A stretch of DNA of 64,000 nt from Annona cherimola (taxonomy: Eukaryota > Streptophyta > Magnoliopsida > Magnoliales > Annonaceae): the NCBI GenBank assembly GCA_030490835.1, contig CM059972.1, forward strand, positions 32,715,452 to 32,779,451. The letters are read 5' to 3'. How positions within the stretch are numbered: the first letter of the stretch is position 1; each line of letters begins with the position of its first letter. The position numbers and the translations under genes were made by a program. Positions 1 to 11,391 of the stretch are shown in pieces. The notes under the pieces are model-generated. The model was not told where the DNA came from and ran no database searches. It worked only from the letters and a program-made list of their open reading frames with translations.

Positions 1-167
1 ACCCTTCTTGGTTGATTTCTTGGGTTTTGCCCTTGTAATCCAGGCCTACTTCTTTTTGGCCTACTTCTTTTTGGCCTACTGGATTCACCAACCTCATGTT
101 GGCTAGGGACTTCGGTAGCCACTTCTTTTCCTTTATTCTTTCTAACCCTGGACCTTGTATCAACCAT
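1..167 (-). CDS. gag: gag N-terminal fragment (internal copy 1, runs off the window)
   Basis: The frame is open from an ATG at 167 to the window edge. It begins MVDTRSRVRKNKGKEVATEV and is nearly identical to the gag start at 19160 on the same strand. In Ty3/gypsy elements gag encodes the capsid protein; only the basic, disordered N-terminus is visible here. It differs from the other copy by an in-frame 15-bp tandem duplication that doubles PKRSR. The leader and LTR upstream (higher coordinates) have lost the PBS and LTR end, so this copy cannot be a functional element even though the visible frame is open. Confidence 0.85.
   Translation of the reverse strand, partial: MVDTRSRVRKNKGKEVATEVPSQHEVGESSRPKRSRPKRSRPGLQGQNPRNQPRR
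45..74. repeat. 15-bp tandem duplication inside gag
   Basis: The unit CCTACTTCTTTTTGG occurs twice in direct succession (45-59 and 60-74). It keeps the gag frame and repeats five residues. The second internal copy, near 19050, has one unit. Confidence 0.9.
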
Positions 168-587
168 GGTATTTTTTCTGAATATTCAGAAACACATAAC
201 TTTTATTCATGGTTAGGGTTAGGTCATTATAAACACACTTTATCATCATATAGTTAATTTCACATAACCACATCATTCAATCATAATCATGTCATTTTCC
301 ATCATTCATCAATCATTCACATGCATTCAAAAACCCTTAGATATAGTTATATCATCATAACTAATCATATCATGCTCATTATCAAAGCATCTCATTCAAA
401 AAACAAAGCCTTAGCATCTTAACATACCACATCATAGATATATATATGTCATATTACACATATATGTATATATCATAAATCACACCATAATTATACAATC
501 ATGTGTGTATCACACATAATACCATCATCAAAGTTTCATCAAACCATAATTATACAAACTTTTCAAAAAGGTTCGTACAAATTCAAA
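168..587 (-). other. Spacer between the extra ORF and gag, copy 1
   Basis: This is AT-rich sequence without coding potential. It matches 19161-19417, but copy 1 has about 160 bp more (around 309-476, rich in ATCAT/TATATA words). Copy 2 has therefore lost, or copy 1 gained, a block between short repeats. Confidence 0.75.
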
Positions 588-1397
588 TCATCTTCTACCG
601 GGACCCCTCCTTACGTAACTCCTACGACTAGGCGAAACCTGAGTGGGTTCATTGGTAATCGTGCTCGTGTCTGACCATGCTAGGATATCTTCCTCCCCAC
701 CATCAAAACTATCACTATCATCGTTCTCTTCGCCAAACTCCTCCTCATCATTTTCACCCTCCTCCTCCTGTATCTCAGGAGCAAGGTACTCCATTGGGTC
801 GTCATCGTCATTATCACTAGCATTATTGTTTTCACTTCCTGCATTAAGGCGGATAGGTTCCCCATCCCCTGCTATATGGATAACAACTTCATTAAGACCT
901 GGAGCGGCGGGTGTTTCTAAAATTCTTTGGGCTCAGCGTTCCTCTATCGCCACAGCTACCTCTTTCTCCCTCTGATTGATCCTTTCCCAACTCACCCTGT
1001 GCCTGAACTGCACCAGTCCGCATTCAAACCTATACCGTGGACCATCATCAGGGGGTATGGGTGCTGGAATCTGATCCCAAAATTTTTGGAGATCCTGAGG
1101 GTACATTAGATCTGATGGAACAGGTAGGTCTATCTTGTAAGACACTGCAGTATTCTCAATCTTAAGAAAACAACTCGTAGGCCCTTCTCTATTTGGCCTC
1201 TGAGGACAGGAGTTAACAACGTAATCTCCTTGACTCTGAGTCGAAGGTTGACTAGGAGGAATACCTCCAAGAGGTACTAATGAGAAACACATAGAATTCC
1301 ACCATCTATTGACATTTTCATCTATCATTCTTTTCCGTGCTTCCTCCTCCTTCCTAAGCTCTTCTTCACTCATAGCTTTTTTCCCTCGATCAGCCAT
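588..1397 (-). pseudogene. Extra ORF upstream of gag, copy 1 (one in-frame TGA)
   Basis: This 270-codon frame starts at ATG 1397 (MADRGKKAMSEEELRKEEEA) and ends at 588. One TGA interrupts it after residue 154 (VAVAIEER*AQRILETP). The first part is charged, with a helical EEELRKEEEARKRM start. A middle section has many Pro residues and Trp-Asp-Gln. The end is strongly acidic (runs of E and D) followed by a basic tail, YVRRGPGRR. I recognise no family. It lies between the leader and gag in the sense orientation, so it is an additional element-encoded ORF and not a host gene. The same TGA is present in copy 2 (19418-20222). Reading it as TGG changed to TGA fits the pattern of decay elsewhere. 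Confidence 0.75.
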
Positions 1398-1601
1398 CTA
1401 CAGTTCAAACATAGCAAGTCAGCTATAATCAAACATCATAATCCAATCATCATAGACAAATCATCATAGAATAAATTGTCTAATCACATACTTATCATCT
1501 TGTCACATAGACATATGATTTAATCTCATAAACATAGCTATCATACACATAGATATAACTTATCATCTATTCTCATAGATTCCATCTCATCTCATAGCTA
1601 T
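1398..1601 (-). other. Leader remnant joined to a truncated LTR
   Basis: This 5' leader matches 20223-20400. At 1601/1602 it passes abruptly into LTR sequence. Compared with copy 2, about 120 bp of leader, the PBS and about 470 bp of LTR end are missing, so this is a deletion junction. Confidence 0.75.
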
Positions 1602-3368
1602 AGGTTTTCAGGAAATTCATTTTCAAGGCAATTCATATAGATGCATTTCCCTCAATTCAATTGAAGACACTTACCAAGTGATCAACTACCAATGGAGTAG
1701 AAATATTTTCATAAATTATTTATGGAAAGCCACTTTATACCCGCTCCAAGGTATATCTTTAAACATGCTTCTCATACCCATCCAGGGTATGTCATAAACA
1801 ATGCAATGCATCATTTGAAATCATGACATTCCTTTGGATAGAAGCCAGCTAGGCAACCATCCACTTTCATCCTCTCTCCCAATCCAGGGAGGCGCCGCCG
1901 GGCCTCGGCCACCTTAGAGACTTGGCCGCACCGAAGGGGGACATTCGGTCCGCTTACACCTTTGAGGTGGACCTCATGCTTTTGTGCACATGCTTTTTTC
2001 ATAAACATAACTTGACATGCTAGCATGATTTTTTATTAATAAATCATGACTTCATCATTTGTCACAAGTACTTGAAAAGAAGTAAGTAATTCATTTATTT
2101 CAATAGAAATAACATTTCAACACTCATTTAGACAGGGAATGATCATCCTTAAACAATTTATAAAGAATTTAAATCATTCATTTGCTAACTCATATAAACA
2201 GTTAGAACATCATTGATAAACATTTTATCACATTTGATAAGACAAAGCATTTTAGAAAACTGCTTGCTTACCTTTCTTAGTTAGCTTTCTTCCTCATTAA
2301 CTTCTTTGCCTTTGCCTGTACATAAACATAGCATTGCATTCATAACAAGTCATTTTCTTGCGTTCACTTAGTTTTCCAATCCCATAATCCATATCATTCA
2401 TAATCAATTTGAATTTTCAAGTCAATCATATATACAAGACAGGCACTTATGCAATCATAGCATTCATTCCGTACTTTCTATAATGTGTTTTAATCCCATA
2501 TTTAGGGTAAATACATAGCATACATTTATATCTCAATATATGGGGATTTATGTGAAACTCCAATTTTAGGACCATGTATGAAACCCTAGGGTTATAAACC
2601 CTAGGTAATGTATTAATCCTTATATGAAATATATTGATGATATTTTACAATATATGACATTGGAAGATTAAATAGCTAATTATGGAATGTTAATTCGGAT
2701 GAATAGTAAATGTGGGATTAAGGAATATATTAAGTTAATCACTTTGGATTAACTTAATCATAAAAGACAAAAAAGGAAGCTTCTATCAAAAGGACAAAAG
2801 TACTTTTTGGATTAAAATATTAATCTTCGGATTTTTATAGATTTTTGTATAGAAAACATAGAAAAATTCATATTTTGCAATCCGGACATCGGATCAAGGT
2901 GAAATTTTTTATAGATGGCCAAAGTATTATGATGAACATGATGAGTGGTTCAAGATTGATCAAAAATCATAAATCAAGGGTCAAGATTAAACGTCATTTG
3001 AAGATCAAAAAGTAGCTTTACTTTATTATTAAATTAGGATTGACTTTTGATTAATTTTAATTAATTAAAATCAGCACAAGGCTTAGGGAGGGCAGGGGCA
3101 TGGACTTTTGGGGCCAAAATCCAATGGCCTAAAATCATCCTCATCAAGAATCAACGATTGAGATTTAATTAGCTTAAAAATATGATTTTTAATAAATCAA
3201 AAAATTATTAATTAAATAGGCTGGCTAGGGTGGCGTGAACAGTAGCTAGGGGGCTGCACATTGCTTAAGGGTTGCTTGGAAATTGCTTAGAAATTTTCTT
3301 GCCAAAAATATTTATAATTTAGTCCAAATTCAAGGGGTTAAATTGTAAATTCATGAAAAATCAAATCC

Positions 3369-3377
3369 TATAAAAGG
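3369..3377 (+). promoter_or_regulatory. TATA box of solo LTR 2551-5474
   Basis: TATAAAAGG lies about 820 bp into the LTR and about 130 bp before a consensus splice donor. It is the expected U3/R promoter position. Confidence 0.7.
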
Positions 3378-4484
3378 CGAGCACCCTTGGACGTCCAAGC
3401 ACACCTCCCATATCCTCCCAATCTTGAGTAAGCTCACTCCCACGTTTTGAAGCAAGAGAGAAAGAGAGAGAAAGAGAGTAGGAGGAGAGGGGTTCTCCAC
3501 TTGAGGTAAGGGTAGCCTTCTTAAATTTCTTTTGGTTGTTAAGTAGGGTAAAACCATGCTTAGATAATGCCTAAGCATGAGAAAATAAGTATAGTAATGC
3601 TGCTTAATTGGAATTATGCCAAAACATAAAAAATTTGGAGCAAGGATAAAGCATTCGGGAAAATCATGCATAAGATGAGTAAATAATGCTCCAATATTGC
3701 TAAATGATGATATGAGATGAATTTTTATGATAGTTATGATATTGGAATGATGATATATTGATCTCATAATTTTTGAATTTAAGGATTATGCTTAAGTGAA
3801 ATTATGATGAATTTTAGTATATGAAGAAAATGATTTAATTGGCCAAGTTAATGATAATAAATTCGAAATTCATGAATTTTCCCATGATATACTAACTGAG
3901 AGCTATGTCATGGTATTTTTTATTTTTGGAAAAAATGTTAATTTTTGGAACCCATGAACATAACTTCGGATGAACAGTAACCTGCTACAGTAAATATAAA
4001 CAGTAATCATGAATAGTACTATGAACAGTGAACAACGTGATTTTGGGAAAAATTGAGATTTATTTTTATGAGGATATATGGATGGAATTTTTAAAGGATT
4101 TATGGATAAAAATTCATATAAATGGGTAATGACCAAGTATCTTTATAAGATAATCTCTATAAAAATAAGATAATATGTGATCATAAAGCATTCATGGAAA
4201 GCAATCTAAGACATGGAATAGATGGATAAAATATCCAATTTCCTTGTATAGGAAGAGAAAAGGAGAAGGTTGAGGACACAGACTGAGAAGGTAAGCAAGC
4301 AAACACTTTTGAAAATATATTTTATTCTCAAGTATTCATGAAATGTGTTTAAGGATGACCATTCCTATAATATTTTGAAATGATAAATGTTTATGAGTTT
4401 TTGTGAAAAGTCATGCCGGCATATTAATATCATGTAATGTTCATGGACATGTGCACATGTATGATACATAATGAAGAGGCCTTG

Positions 4485-4521
4485 GTGGAGGTAAAAAGCG
4501 GATCAGAGGGTCCCCCTTCAC
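4485..4521 (+). other. Structured RNA stem, GTGGAGG/CCTTCAC
   Basis: GTGGAGG (4485-4491) can pair with CCTTCAC (4515-4521) with one G-U pair. The equivalent stem in other copies has different but still complementary sequence. A second, diverged version follows at 4771-4799 (TCGAGG/CCTTGA). Confidence 0.6.
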
Positions 4522-7500
4522 TATTGTCGAGTCGTATGGCCTGTGTGCTGGCGGCGTCCTCCCAAGAGGTGGAGGCAAAGGAATGTTATGTGTGAATGAA
4601 TGTATTGCATTTTCATACATGGATTGAAAAGGAAAACATGGATTTGAAATGATATTTTAAAGGGGTGGTGCAAATAATTCTCTACATGAGAATGACAAGT
4701 TACCTGGTGTAAGAGTTATATAATGCCGGAAAAATCAAAAGTCATGCATGTAGGAGACCAGGTAGGCTAATCGAGGTAAAGGACGCGAGGTCCCCTTGAC
4801 CAGGCCAAGTCAGAGAAGCCAGCGTAATGGACCATGCTATGTGAGATGTTTCCCAGGCTAGCGTACCCACACACAAAGGTTTATGTCAGATATGGAAAGG
4901 AAGTATTTGCACATTCAATATTTATGAAATAATTTTCATGAAAAGGTTTCTGTTCCGTTGGTAGTTGATCACTTGGTAAGTGTCTTCTATCGAATGGAGA
5001 GAAATGCATTTAAATGAAAGAAAATGCTTGCTTATTGAATTTCGACTCATATTTTGTTTTCCCAACCTCAGACAGGTGCAGGGAAAGCCAAGTGATGAAA
5101 AAGATCAGGTTGATTTGCCTATAAGTGATATGATGAATGAATAAAAGAAGCATAGTTACAAAGGTATGTAATACTTTGTATATAGAAGTATGAATGAATG
5201 CCCTAATGGGTTATAATGAAAAAGGACATAGGTTATATGAAATTATGAAGTTATGAATAATATGAGAAGTTGATGATTTATGATGATATGGATGAGTCTA
5301 TTATGAATGATGATGAGTATATGATTATATGATGAAAGAAAAAGAAAGAAAAAAAATTAGATGAGTTCCAATTAAGAACCTGCCGCGTGATCAGGGCAAC
5401 AATCCTGAGTCACATTTACCAATCAATAAGATCCCGGAGTAAGGCTTCTAGGCACCTCGGTTCGGGGCGCCACAATTTATATCTCCTATTAACAAATTTT
5501 CATGCATATTCCATTTTTCTTACGTCCATGCTCATTCTAAAGCATATAAGTGACGTTTCAAGCTTCTTAAATAAAATTTAAAAATTGAGATAATTAATCT
5601 TTAATCATATAGCAACTTCCTCATGCATTTTATCACATTTTCATGCATATTTTGCATTTTAGCAAATTCTCATAAGTCACATATCAATCATTCACACATA
5701 TGCTTTACATATGTTCAACATATAACACATATATTATGTGTTTCTTAAATTTTCATAACACAGAAACTTCCACCCATTTTCATCATTATTAAACCCCTTA
5801 ATTAACATATACTTTAGGATTTAATTTTGGATTTTTAATCCCTTTATCACTGATTTCCAACATAGCCATGTTAAGACATATGTTACATCATTTCAACGCT
5901 CCTTTCATGACTTAAATTATAACAGATTTTTAAGTCATAATTTTCAGCAACTAATCATGATTTTCTTAACCCAAATTTAGGGTATTATATCATATTTAAA
6001 ATCCAAAATTCCTTGGTTTCCATAACAGCAAGATATTCACACATATTGGGTATCCATTTGACCAGTTTTAATGTGTCCAAAACATATGTCCATAAAATCA
6101 GATTTAGGGCTAATCTTTTCAAACCCTTTTGGATACTCAAAGTACCTTAAACATAGGGTATTTTAGCCTCCATAATATTCATAAATCATTTCATTAAGAA
6201 CAGCGACAAAATCATATGAAAATCATCCTTTTTGGCCCCCTTTTGGACATCCCTCAAGCATACCATAAAAAATCAGATTTACGGAAAATTAATCCAGCCC
6301 ACTTTGGCCATCCAAAGGATCCTTAATTTAGGGTACTTTACCCTGAAATTCATCCATAAACAATTTAAGCACTTCCTTTTATCAATTTTAACCCAAAAAT
6401 GGAGAAATCGGGTCATTTCTTGAAACTTAGGGTTTTATATTTGCTAAAATCATCAACCAATGCTTAAATCATCATATGTAATTCAAATGAACATGAATTA
6501 CATCCAAATCAACATGCTCAAATCATACAGCAACTTAGTTTAAGATTTTGAGATTTTCCAAGTTAGTTTTCATCTCAAAATTCAACCTAAACTTCCATTT
6601 TCACTCTCTTGAACTCTTGATTTCATTTAAATCTTTCAAAAATAATTCAATACTCATATAAAGGCATCATAATTCAGCCTTTAAGATTTCTTTATGAACC
6701 ATATTCATGGTTCATGAATTGAGAGAGAAAAACTTAGTGTAGGTGATTGAAAACATAGATTTCACTTACTTGAATCAATCCTAACTTGATTCCAACTTGA
6801 GTTGCTTGGTTCCTCTTTTTTTTTTCATCTTTTTTCTTCCACTTTTTCTTATCCTTTTTCCTCTTTCCCTTGCTAGTTTGGTCGTGCAAGTGAGCTCTCC
6901 CACCCTTAGCAACAATTTTGGAAAATTTCCTCCCCCTTTCTCATATACATGTTACCAAGGGATAAGCTCAATTTTTGATTTTTTTAACCAGCTAGTGGGA
7001 CCAATTTTCCACATATCATAAGAGTAATTTATTTCTAACTTATCCCTTGATGACATGACATTTTTATATCCAAGTAAAATATGCATTTTCTATTTTACAA
7101 AAATCCATAAAATCCATGCATTTAAGCTCCATGTTGCTGTCCACTGGTAGACGTCCCCTTTTTAGCTAGGTTTTGACATTTTTTTGTCAATTTTTCCACA
7201 CATTTACACGTCCATTTACTTCCCCTAGACATTAGGCAGCTTAGACATATTTTTTAGGATTTTAAAAAATCACATTTCACGCCAAACATGCCCTTGGACG
7301 TCCATACATATGCCACTTAACCTATGCTCAAATTTGAGCTAAACTTAGGCATTAAACCAATGCATTTAAATCTGAAATTTTCCAGGAATTTGACCATTAA
7401 ACAATTCTTAAAAATCCAGCTCAATCCACTCAATTTTTGACACACTACATAACATTTAAAAATGTCATTTTCAAAAATGCTTTTTATTAAATGTTATGAT

Positions 7501-8358
7501 AGTCTAGGGTACACAAAGTCAATGCTAGGTACTTTTTTCTAATTAACCACTTTTCCATGGTAATTATCTCAATCAAATCCACTCATTCCATAGATTTCAT
7601 AATTTTATTTCATCATTTCAAATTTTAACTCAAACTGATGTTTCTACGTCAAGTTATGAACCTTTGAAGTTTTCTTTGGAGTGTGAGATTAAAAATAAAT
7701 AATTATCACCTTAATCTCATCACTTGTTGTTGGTCCCGAGTTAATGACGATTACCCAAGAGGGGAGGGGTGAATTGGGTATTTAAAAATTTACAACTTAA
7801 ACAAAGGCTTTACCCCGGATTGATCTAGTCCCCTTTATGAAGAAACAAAATGGAAAGCAATATAATGTAGAGAGCAGAAATATAAATCAACACACAAGAT
7901 TTTATAGTGGTTCGGGCAACCTCCCTACTCCACTCTTCCAAGCTCACACCCCTTGTGACTTGGGTTCCACTATTGTATTTCACAAATACAACTAGAGCCA
8001 TTGCTTTCTTCTAGATTCCAGCTTTAGGGGGCATCAACAAATCACAGCAACAGTAGGTGATGAGTTCCACTCCAATCACACACTACTTTGCTAACACTTG
8101 ATCTTAGTTACTCTAACTAAATCAAGTTCAATACAACAATAATAATAATAAAAAGAATCTACACGTTACTGTTGTGTAGATGCAGTTTTGGCGTAGAGAA
8201 AAACTTGTTGAGTTGGCTTTGAAGAATCAGCAGTTGAGCTCTTGCAGTTTGAAGCAAAGTTCTTCTTCTAAGGATTGGCTTGATCACTTGAAGCTTTTTA
8301 GAGATGGAGTTATGAACAGTTAATGAATCTCAGCTACCTCCTTCGTTCACATTGAATG

Positions 8359-8367
8359 CCTTTTATA
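8359..8367 (-). promoter_or_regulatory. TATA box of solo LTR 7728-9563
   Basis: The minus strand reads TATAAAAGG, placed about 1.2 kb from the inferred LTR start. Confidence 0.6.
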
Positions 8368-8439
8368 ATTGTGGAGGGAATCCGAACGTTTGAAGGTAGG
8401 TGGCGCGCATTTAATGCGCCAACGTTCGAATAATTTCCG

Positions 8440-8650
8440 ACCGTTGCGACCCAAGTCGCAGGTGGAGTCGACTTCGGGTGTGACTTCGCCCAAGTCGCAG
8501 ATGGAGTCGACTTCGGGTGCGACTTCGCCTGTCCGTAGCAACTTCAAGTTCCTTGCTGGGTCGACTTGGTCATCGACTTGACCCAAGTCGCAGGTGGAGT
8601 CGACTTCGGTTTGCGACTTCACCTCGTCAGTTAGCTTGACGAACTTGAAA
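8440..8650. repeat. GTCGACTT palindromic repeat cluster 1
   Basis: Several imperfect units are built from AAGTCGCA, TGGAGTCGACTT and TGCGACTT. Each is partly self-complementary and rich in CG and CNG sites. The cluster lies in the U3 of the solo LTR. Confidence 0.8.
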
Positions 8651-8979
8651 AACTTTGTGATGCTTTTGTTTTGCCTAGGTTTCTTCATGCCTTTTGTCCT
8701 TCCCTAATTTAGTTCTTCCTTGAGTCATTGTCTTCACTTTAGCTTGTTTCCTTTAGCTCCATGTTTTGCAAGCTTTAAATCCATGAGTCTTGATTCTTGT
8801 ATTCATGAGCAAGTTCTTTGATTTGAATGGTTGAGTTTATGCATCTTGCTTTCTTTGGACTTGGATTAGTCTTCATATGTTTCAGTTTGAGCATCTAGGT
8901 TGACTTGATCTTCATCTTCATACAAGTTTGTCTTGAAATCATTCTATTCCCCATTTGTCTTCTGAAATTTTTTCTTCTG

Positions 8980-9425
8980 CCCGATCGAAGTCGATGCCGG
9001 AGTCGACTTTGTTTGCGACTTCGCCCAAGTTGCATGCTGAGTCGACTTGGTCTGCGACTTCAGTGCCCCCAGTTCTCGGTTTCAACTCTGGACAGAAAAC
9101 GACGCCTCCAAGTCGCTACTGGAGTCGACTTGGCCTGCGACTTCACCTCAAGTCGCAAGTGGAGTCGACTTGGGGTGCGACTTCGGCACTTCGGAGTCTT
9201 GACTTCAACTCTGGAAGGAATCGTTATTTTGAAGTCGATGCTGGAGTCGACTTGGTCTGCGACTTCGCCCAAGTCGCATGTGGAGTCGACTTCGTTTGCG
9301 ACTTTGTCAGCTCTGCTCCTTGTTTTCAACTCTGGAAGGAATTGACGCCTCAAAGTCGATGTTGGAATCGACTTGGGGATCGACTTGGCCTTAAGTCGAT
9401 GCCTGAGTCGACTTGAAAATCGACT
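8980..9425. repeat. GTCGACTT palindromic repeat cluster 2
   Basis: The second, longer cluster has the same words as cluster 1, spaced at about 30-60 bp and separated by a diverged TCAACTCTGGA word. The open frames crossing it are by-products of the repeat. Confidence 0.8.
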
Positions 9426-9943
9426 TATCCTTCCATGCTCTATTTTCTTCAAATGTATATCCTTTAAACACTTCCACAAACATGTTAGTAGCCAAGACTT
9501 ACTCAAATTGATTTGTTAATCATCAAAACATAGATTTAGCTTATTTTCCACATATTTCCAACACTTGTGCCTTAATCTAATCCACTTATAAGGTTGAACC
9601 CAAAATCATGAGCTTGCCTTTAAAATTTCATCTCATTTTTCCTTGTAGGCGTAAAGTTATGAATTTTCTATAATTTTCAACACAATTCCATAATTTCTAT
9701 TTTAATCTTCATTAATTAAATCATGGAAATTAAAATAAATATTCATGTCACATTAGCATGTTCTAATCCTTATTAAGCCACTTTATTCATCTTGACTCAT
9801 ATTGAGCTTTGGCGATTAATCTTAATCACCATTGTTAATTGCAAAATTCATGAAATCATCCAAAATTCAATCATTTCGCACATAAGTCATGCATTACACT
9901 TTAAATGCAATTATATGAGTCTTACTTGGGTCTGGGTATTACA

Positions 9944-9957
9944 ACCTTTCCTCCTTA
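9944..9957 (-). promoter_or_regulatory. Polypurine tract (plus-strand primer)
   Basis: The sense strand reads TAAGGAGGAAAGGT, immediately followed by the LTR start TGTAATACCC. Confidence 0.8.
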
Positions 9958-9981
9958 TAATAGGTTTCGTCCCGAAACCGT

Positions 9982-11391
9982 CTACTTTTGGAATAACTGG
10001 GGATACTTTCATTCTACCTCTTCCTTCAGTTCTCAAGTAGCCTCGCTTTCGGAATATCTATTCCATTGAACTTTAACATACTCAATTTCTCTATTCCGAA
10101 GCTTTTGCACTTTATGATCCAGAATCCTAATAGGTCTTTCCTCATAATTCAAGTAATCTTGAATTGGTAGGTTTCTGCCACTAACACGTGTTGGATCTGG
10201 AACATACTTTCTCAATATTGAGATATGAAAAACATGATGGACTAAAGCTAAGGCTGGAGGTAATGCTATTCTATAGGCTAATTTTCTAATTTTCTCCAAC
10301 ACTTCAAATGGCCCAATAAACCTGGGATTCAACTTGCTTCTTTTCCCAAACCTTGTGACTCATTTGAATGGCGTGACCTTTATAAAAACATGTTCGCTGA
10401 CTTGGATATTCAAATCTCTTCTTTTGCAGTCTGTGTAACTCTTTCGCCGACTCTGGGCTGTGAGTATACACTGGTGAATAATCTGTACTTTATCTGCCAT
10501 TCGTTGAGACAAGTCTGGGGCAAGCTTTTTCTCTCTAACTTCATCCCAGTTTATCGGTGTTCGACACCGTCATCCATATAATGCTTTAAATGGTGTCATT
10601 TGGATACTAGCTTGATAACTGTTATTGTATACGAACTCTGCTATCGATACATATTCATCCCACAATCCTCCGAATTCCAATGTACACATACGGAGCATAT
10701 CCTCAATAATCTGATTTACCCGCTCCGTTTATCCATCGGTCTGGAGATGAAATGTTGTGCTAAACTTTAGCTGGGTGCCTAGAGTTTCATATAAACTCTT
10801 CCAAAATCGAGACGTGAATGTCGTATTTCGATTGGATACTATGGACTTAGGCACTCCGTGGAGTCGTACAATATCTTTGTAATACACCTTAGCCAATCTT
10901 TCAGTTGTATAAGTTTTCTTTATGGGTATAAAATGTGCAATCTTAGATAATCGATCCACTATTACCCATATCGAGTCATTTTCGGCCTGTGTTTTTGGTA
11001 ATCCTTGAATAAAATTCATTGTAATGTCATCCCATTTCCATTTGGGAACTTCTAAAGATTGAAGCTTTCCCGGCATCCGTTGGTGATCTGCCTTCACCCT
11101 CTGATAGGTTAAGCACTTTGATACGTATTCAGCGATCTCTCTTTTCATGTTAGTCCACCAATATGCTTTCTTGAGATCCTGATACATCTTCATGCTTCCC
11201 GGATGCATCGAAAATGGTGAAAAATGAGCTTCTTTGAGAACTTGTTTCTTCAATTCTCCTGAATTAGGTATGCATAACTGACCTTTGTATCGATACATAA
11301 CTTGCTCATCCACAATGAATTTATTCAACCCTTTTTTCTTCGTCTTTTCCACATGAGTATGTAGGTACGTGTCCTCTTGCTGCGCTATCTT
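9982..11391 (-). pseudogene. pol: pol: integrase and chromodomain (3' part, decayed)
   Basis: In sense order there is an HHCC zinc-binding region (AHFSPFSMHPGSMK...CLTYQRVK, with the second Cys replaced by Tyr), then the DDE core. The usual TMDF reads TMNF and the usual SDRD reads SNRN, so key acidic residues are lost. HLQTDG is followed by TAA where Gln is expected. Further on come a GPF-type module (NPRFIGPFEVLEKI...HISILRKYV) and a C-terminal chromodomain (RILDHKVQKLRNREIEYVKV) whose conserved Trp codon is TGA near 10030. Homology continues in frame to a TAG at 9982. Intact integrase would insert the cDNA, with the chromodomain guiding it to chromatin. The N-terminal 40 codons of the longest frame (11392-11511) belong to the inserted LTR, not to pol. 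Confidence 0.92.

Larger units (their letters stand above)
2551..5474 (+). mobile_element. Solo giant LTR, TSD ATTTA
   Basis: It starts TGTGAAACTCCAATTTTAGG, ends CGGTTCGGGGCGCCACA, and is flanked by ATTTA at 2546-2550 and 5475-5479. Length is 2924 bp. Sense features in order are TATAAAAGG (3369-3377), a splice donor at 3506 (TTGAG/GTAAGG), the micro-exon at 4252-4290, two successive GC-rich structured blocks (about 4480-4580 and 4750-4870), a third acceptor before 5072 and the terminal CCGCCGCGTGATCAGGGC box. No internal domain is present, so it is a recombination-derived solo LTR sitting in the opposite orientation inside another LTR. Confidence 0.92.
7728..9563 (-). mobile_element. Solo LTR of an unrelated family, TSD CTTGT
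   Basis: On the + strand it reads TGTTGGTCCCGAG...TTTCCAACA, with CTTGT at 7723-7727 and 9564-9568. The empty site is visible in the sister LTR near 21270. The minus orientation is inferred from TATAAAAGG on the minus strand (8359-8367), leaving U3 of about 1.2 kb and R-U5 of about 0.6 kb. There is no internal domain. The U3 holds two clusters of GTCGACTT/TGCGACTT palindromic repeats. The TGTTGG/CCAACA ends suit a copia- or gypsy-type LTR; the superfamily cannot be settled without coding sequence. Confidence 0.88.
1602..9943 (-). mobile_element. Giant LTR of the Tekay-like element, interrupted twice (3' LTR)
   Basis: In transcription sense the LTR starts at 9943 with TGTAATACCCAGACCC, directly after the polypurine tract, and matches the 5' LTR start at 21669. 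It continues through 9564, skips the solo LTR at 7728-9563, runs 7722-5480, skips the solo LTR at 2551-5474, and ends at the deletion junction 1602. Net length is about 3.6 kb, and about 0.5 kb of its end is missing. It carries an exon-1 donor (TTCAA/GTAAGTG near 6770), the conserved micro-exon at 2272-2315, and the GC-rich structured block around 1860-1980. It doubles as 5' LTR for the partial internal copy at 1-1601. Confidence 0.85.

Noticed and set aside
643..975. Ser-rich plus-strand frame (and its twin at 19473-19805)
   Set aside because: These are antisense shadows of the acidic domain of the extra ORF: runs of GAA/GAT read as Ser/Leu codons on the other strand.
8955..9416. Overlapping frames of about 150 codons on both strands
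   Set aside because: They arise from the GTCGACTT palindromic repeats, which lack stops in several frames.
7728..9563. A DNA transposon, because the ends TGTTGG...CCAACA are inverted
   Set aside because: The TG...CA ends, 5-bp target duplication, TATA box and U3/R/U5-like layout fit an LTR; no transposase and only a 6-bp inverted end.
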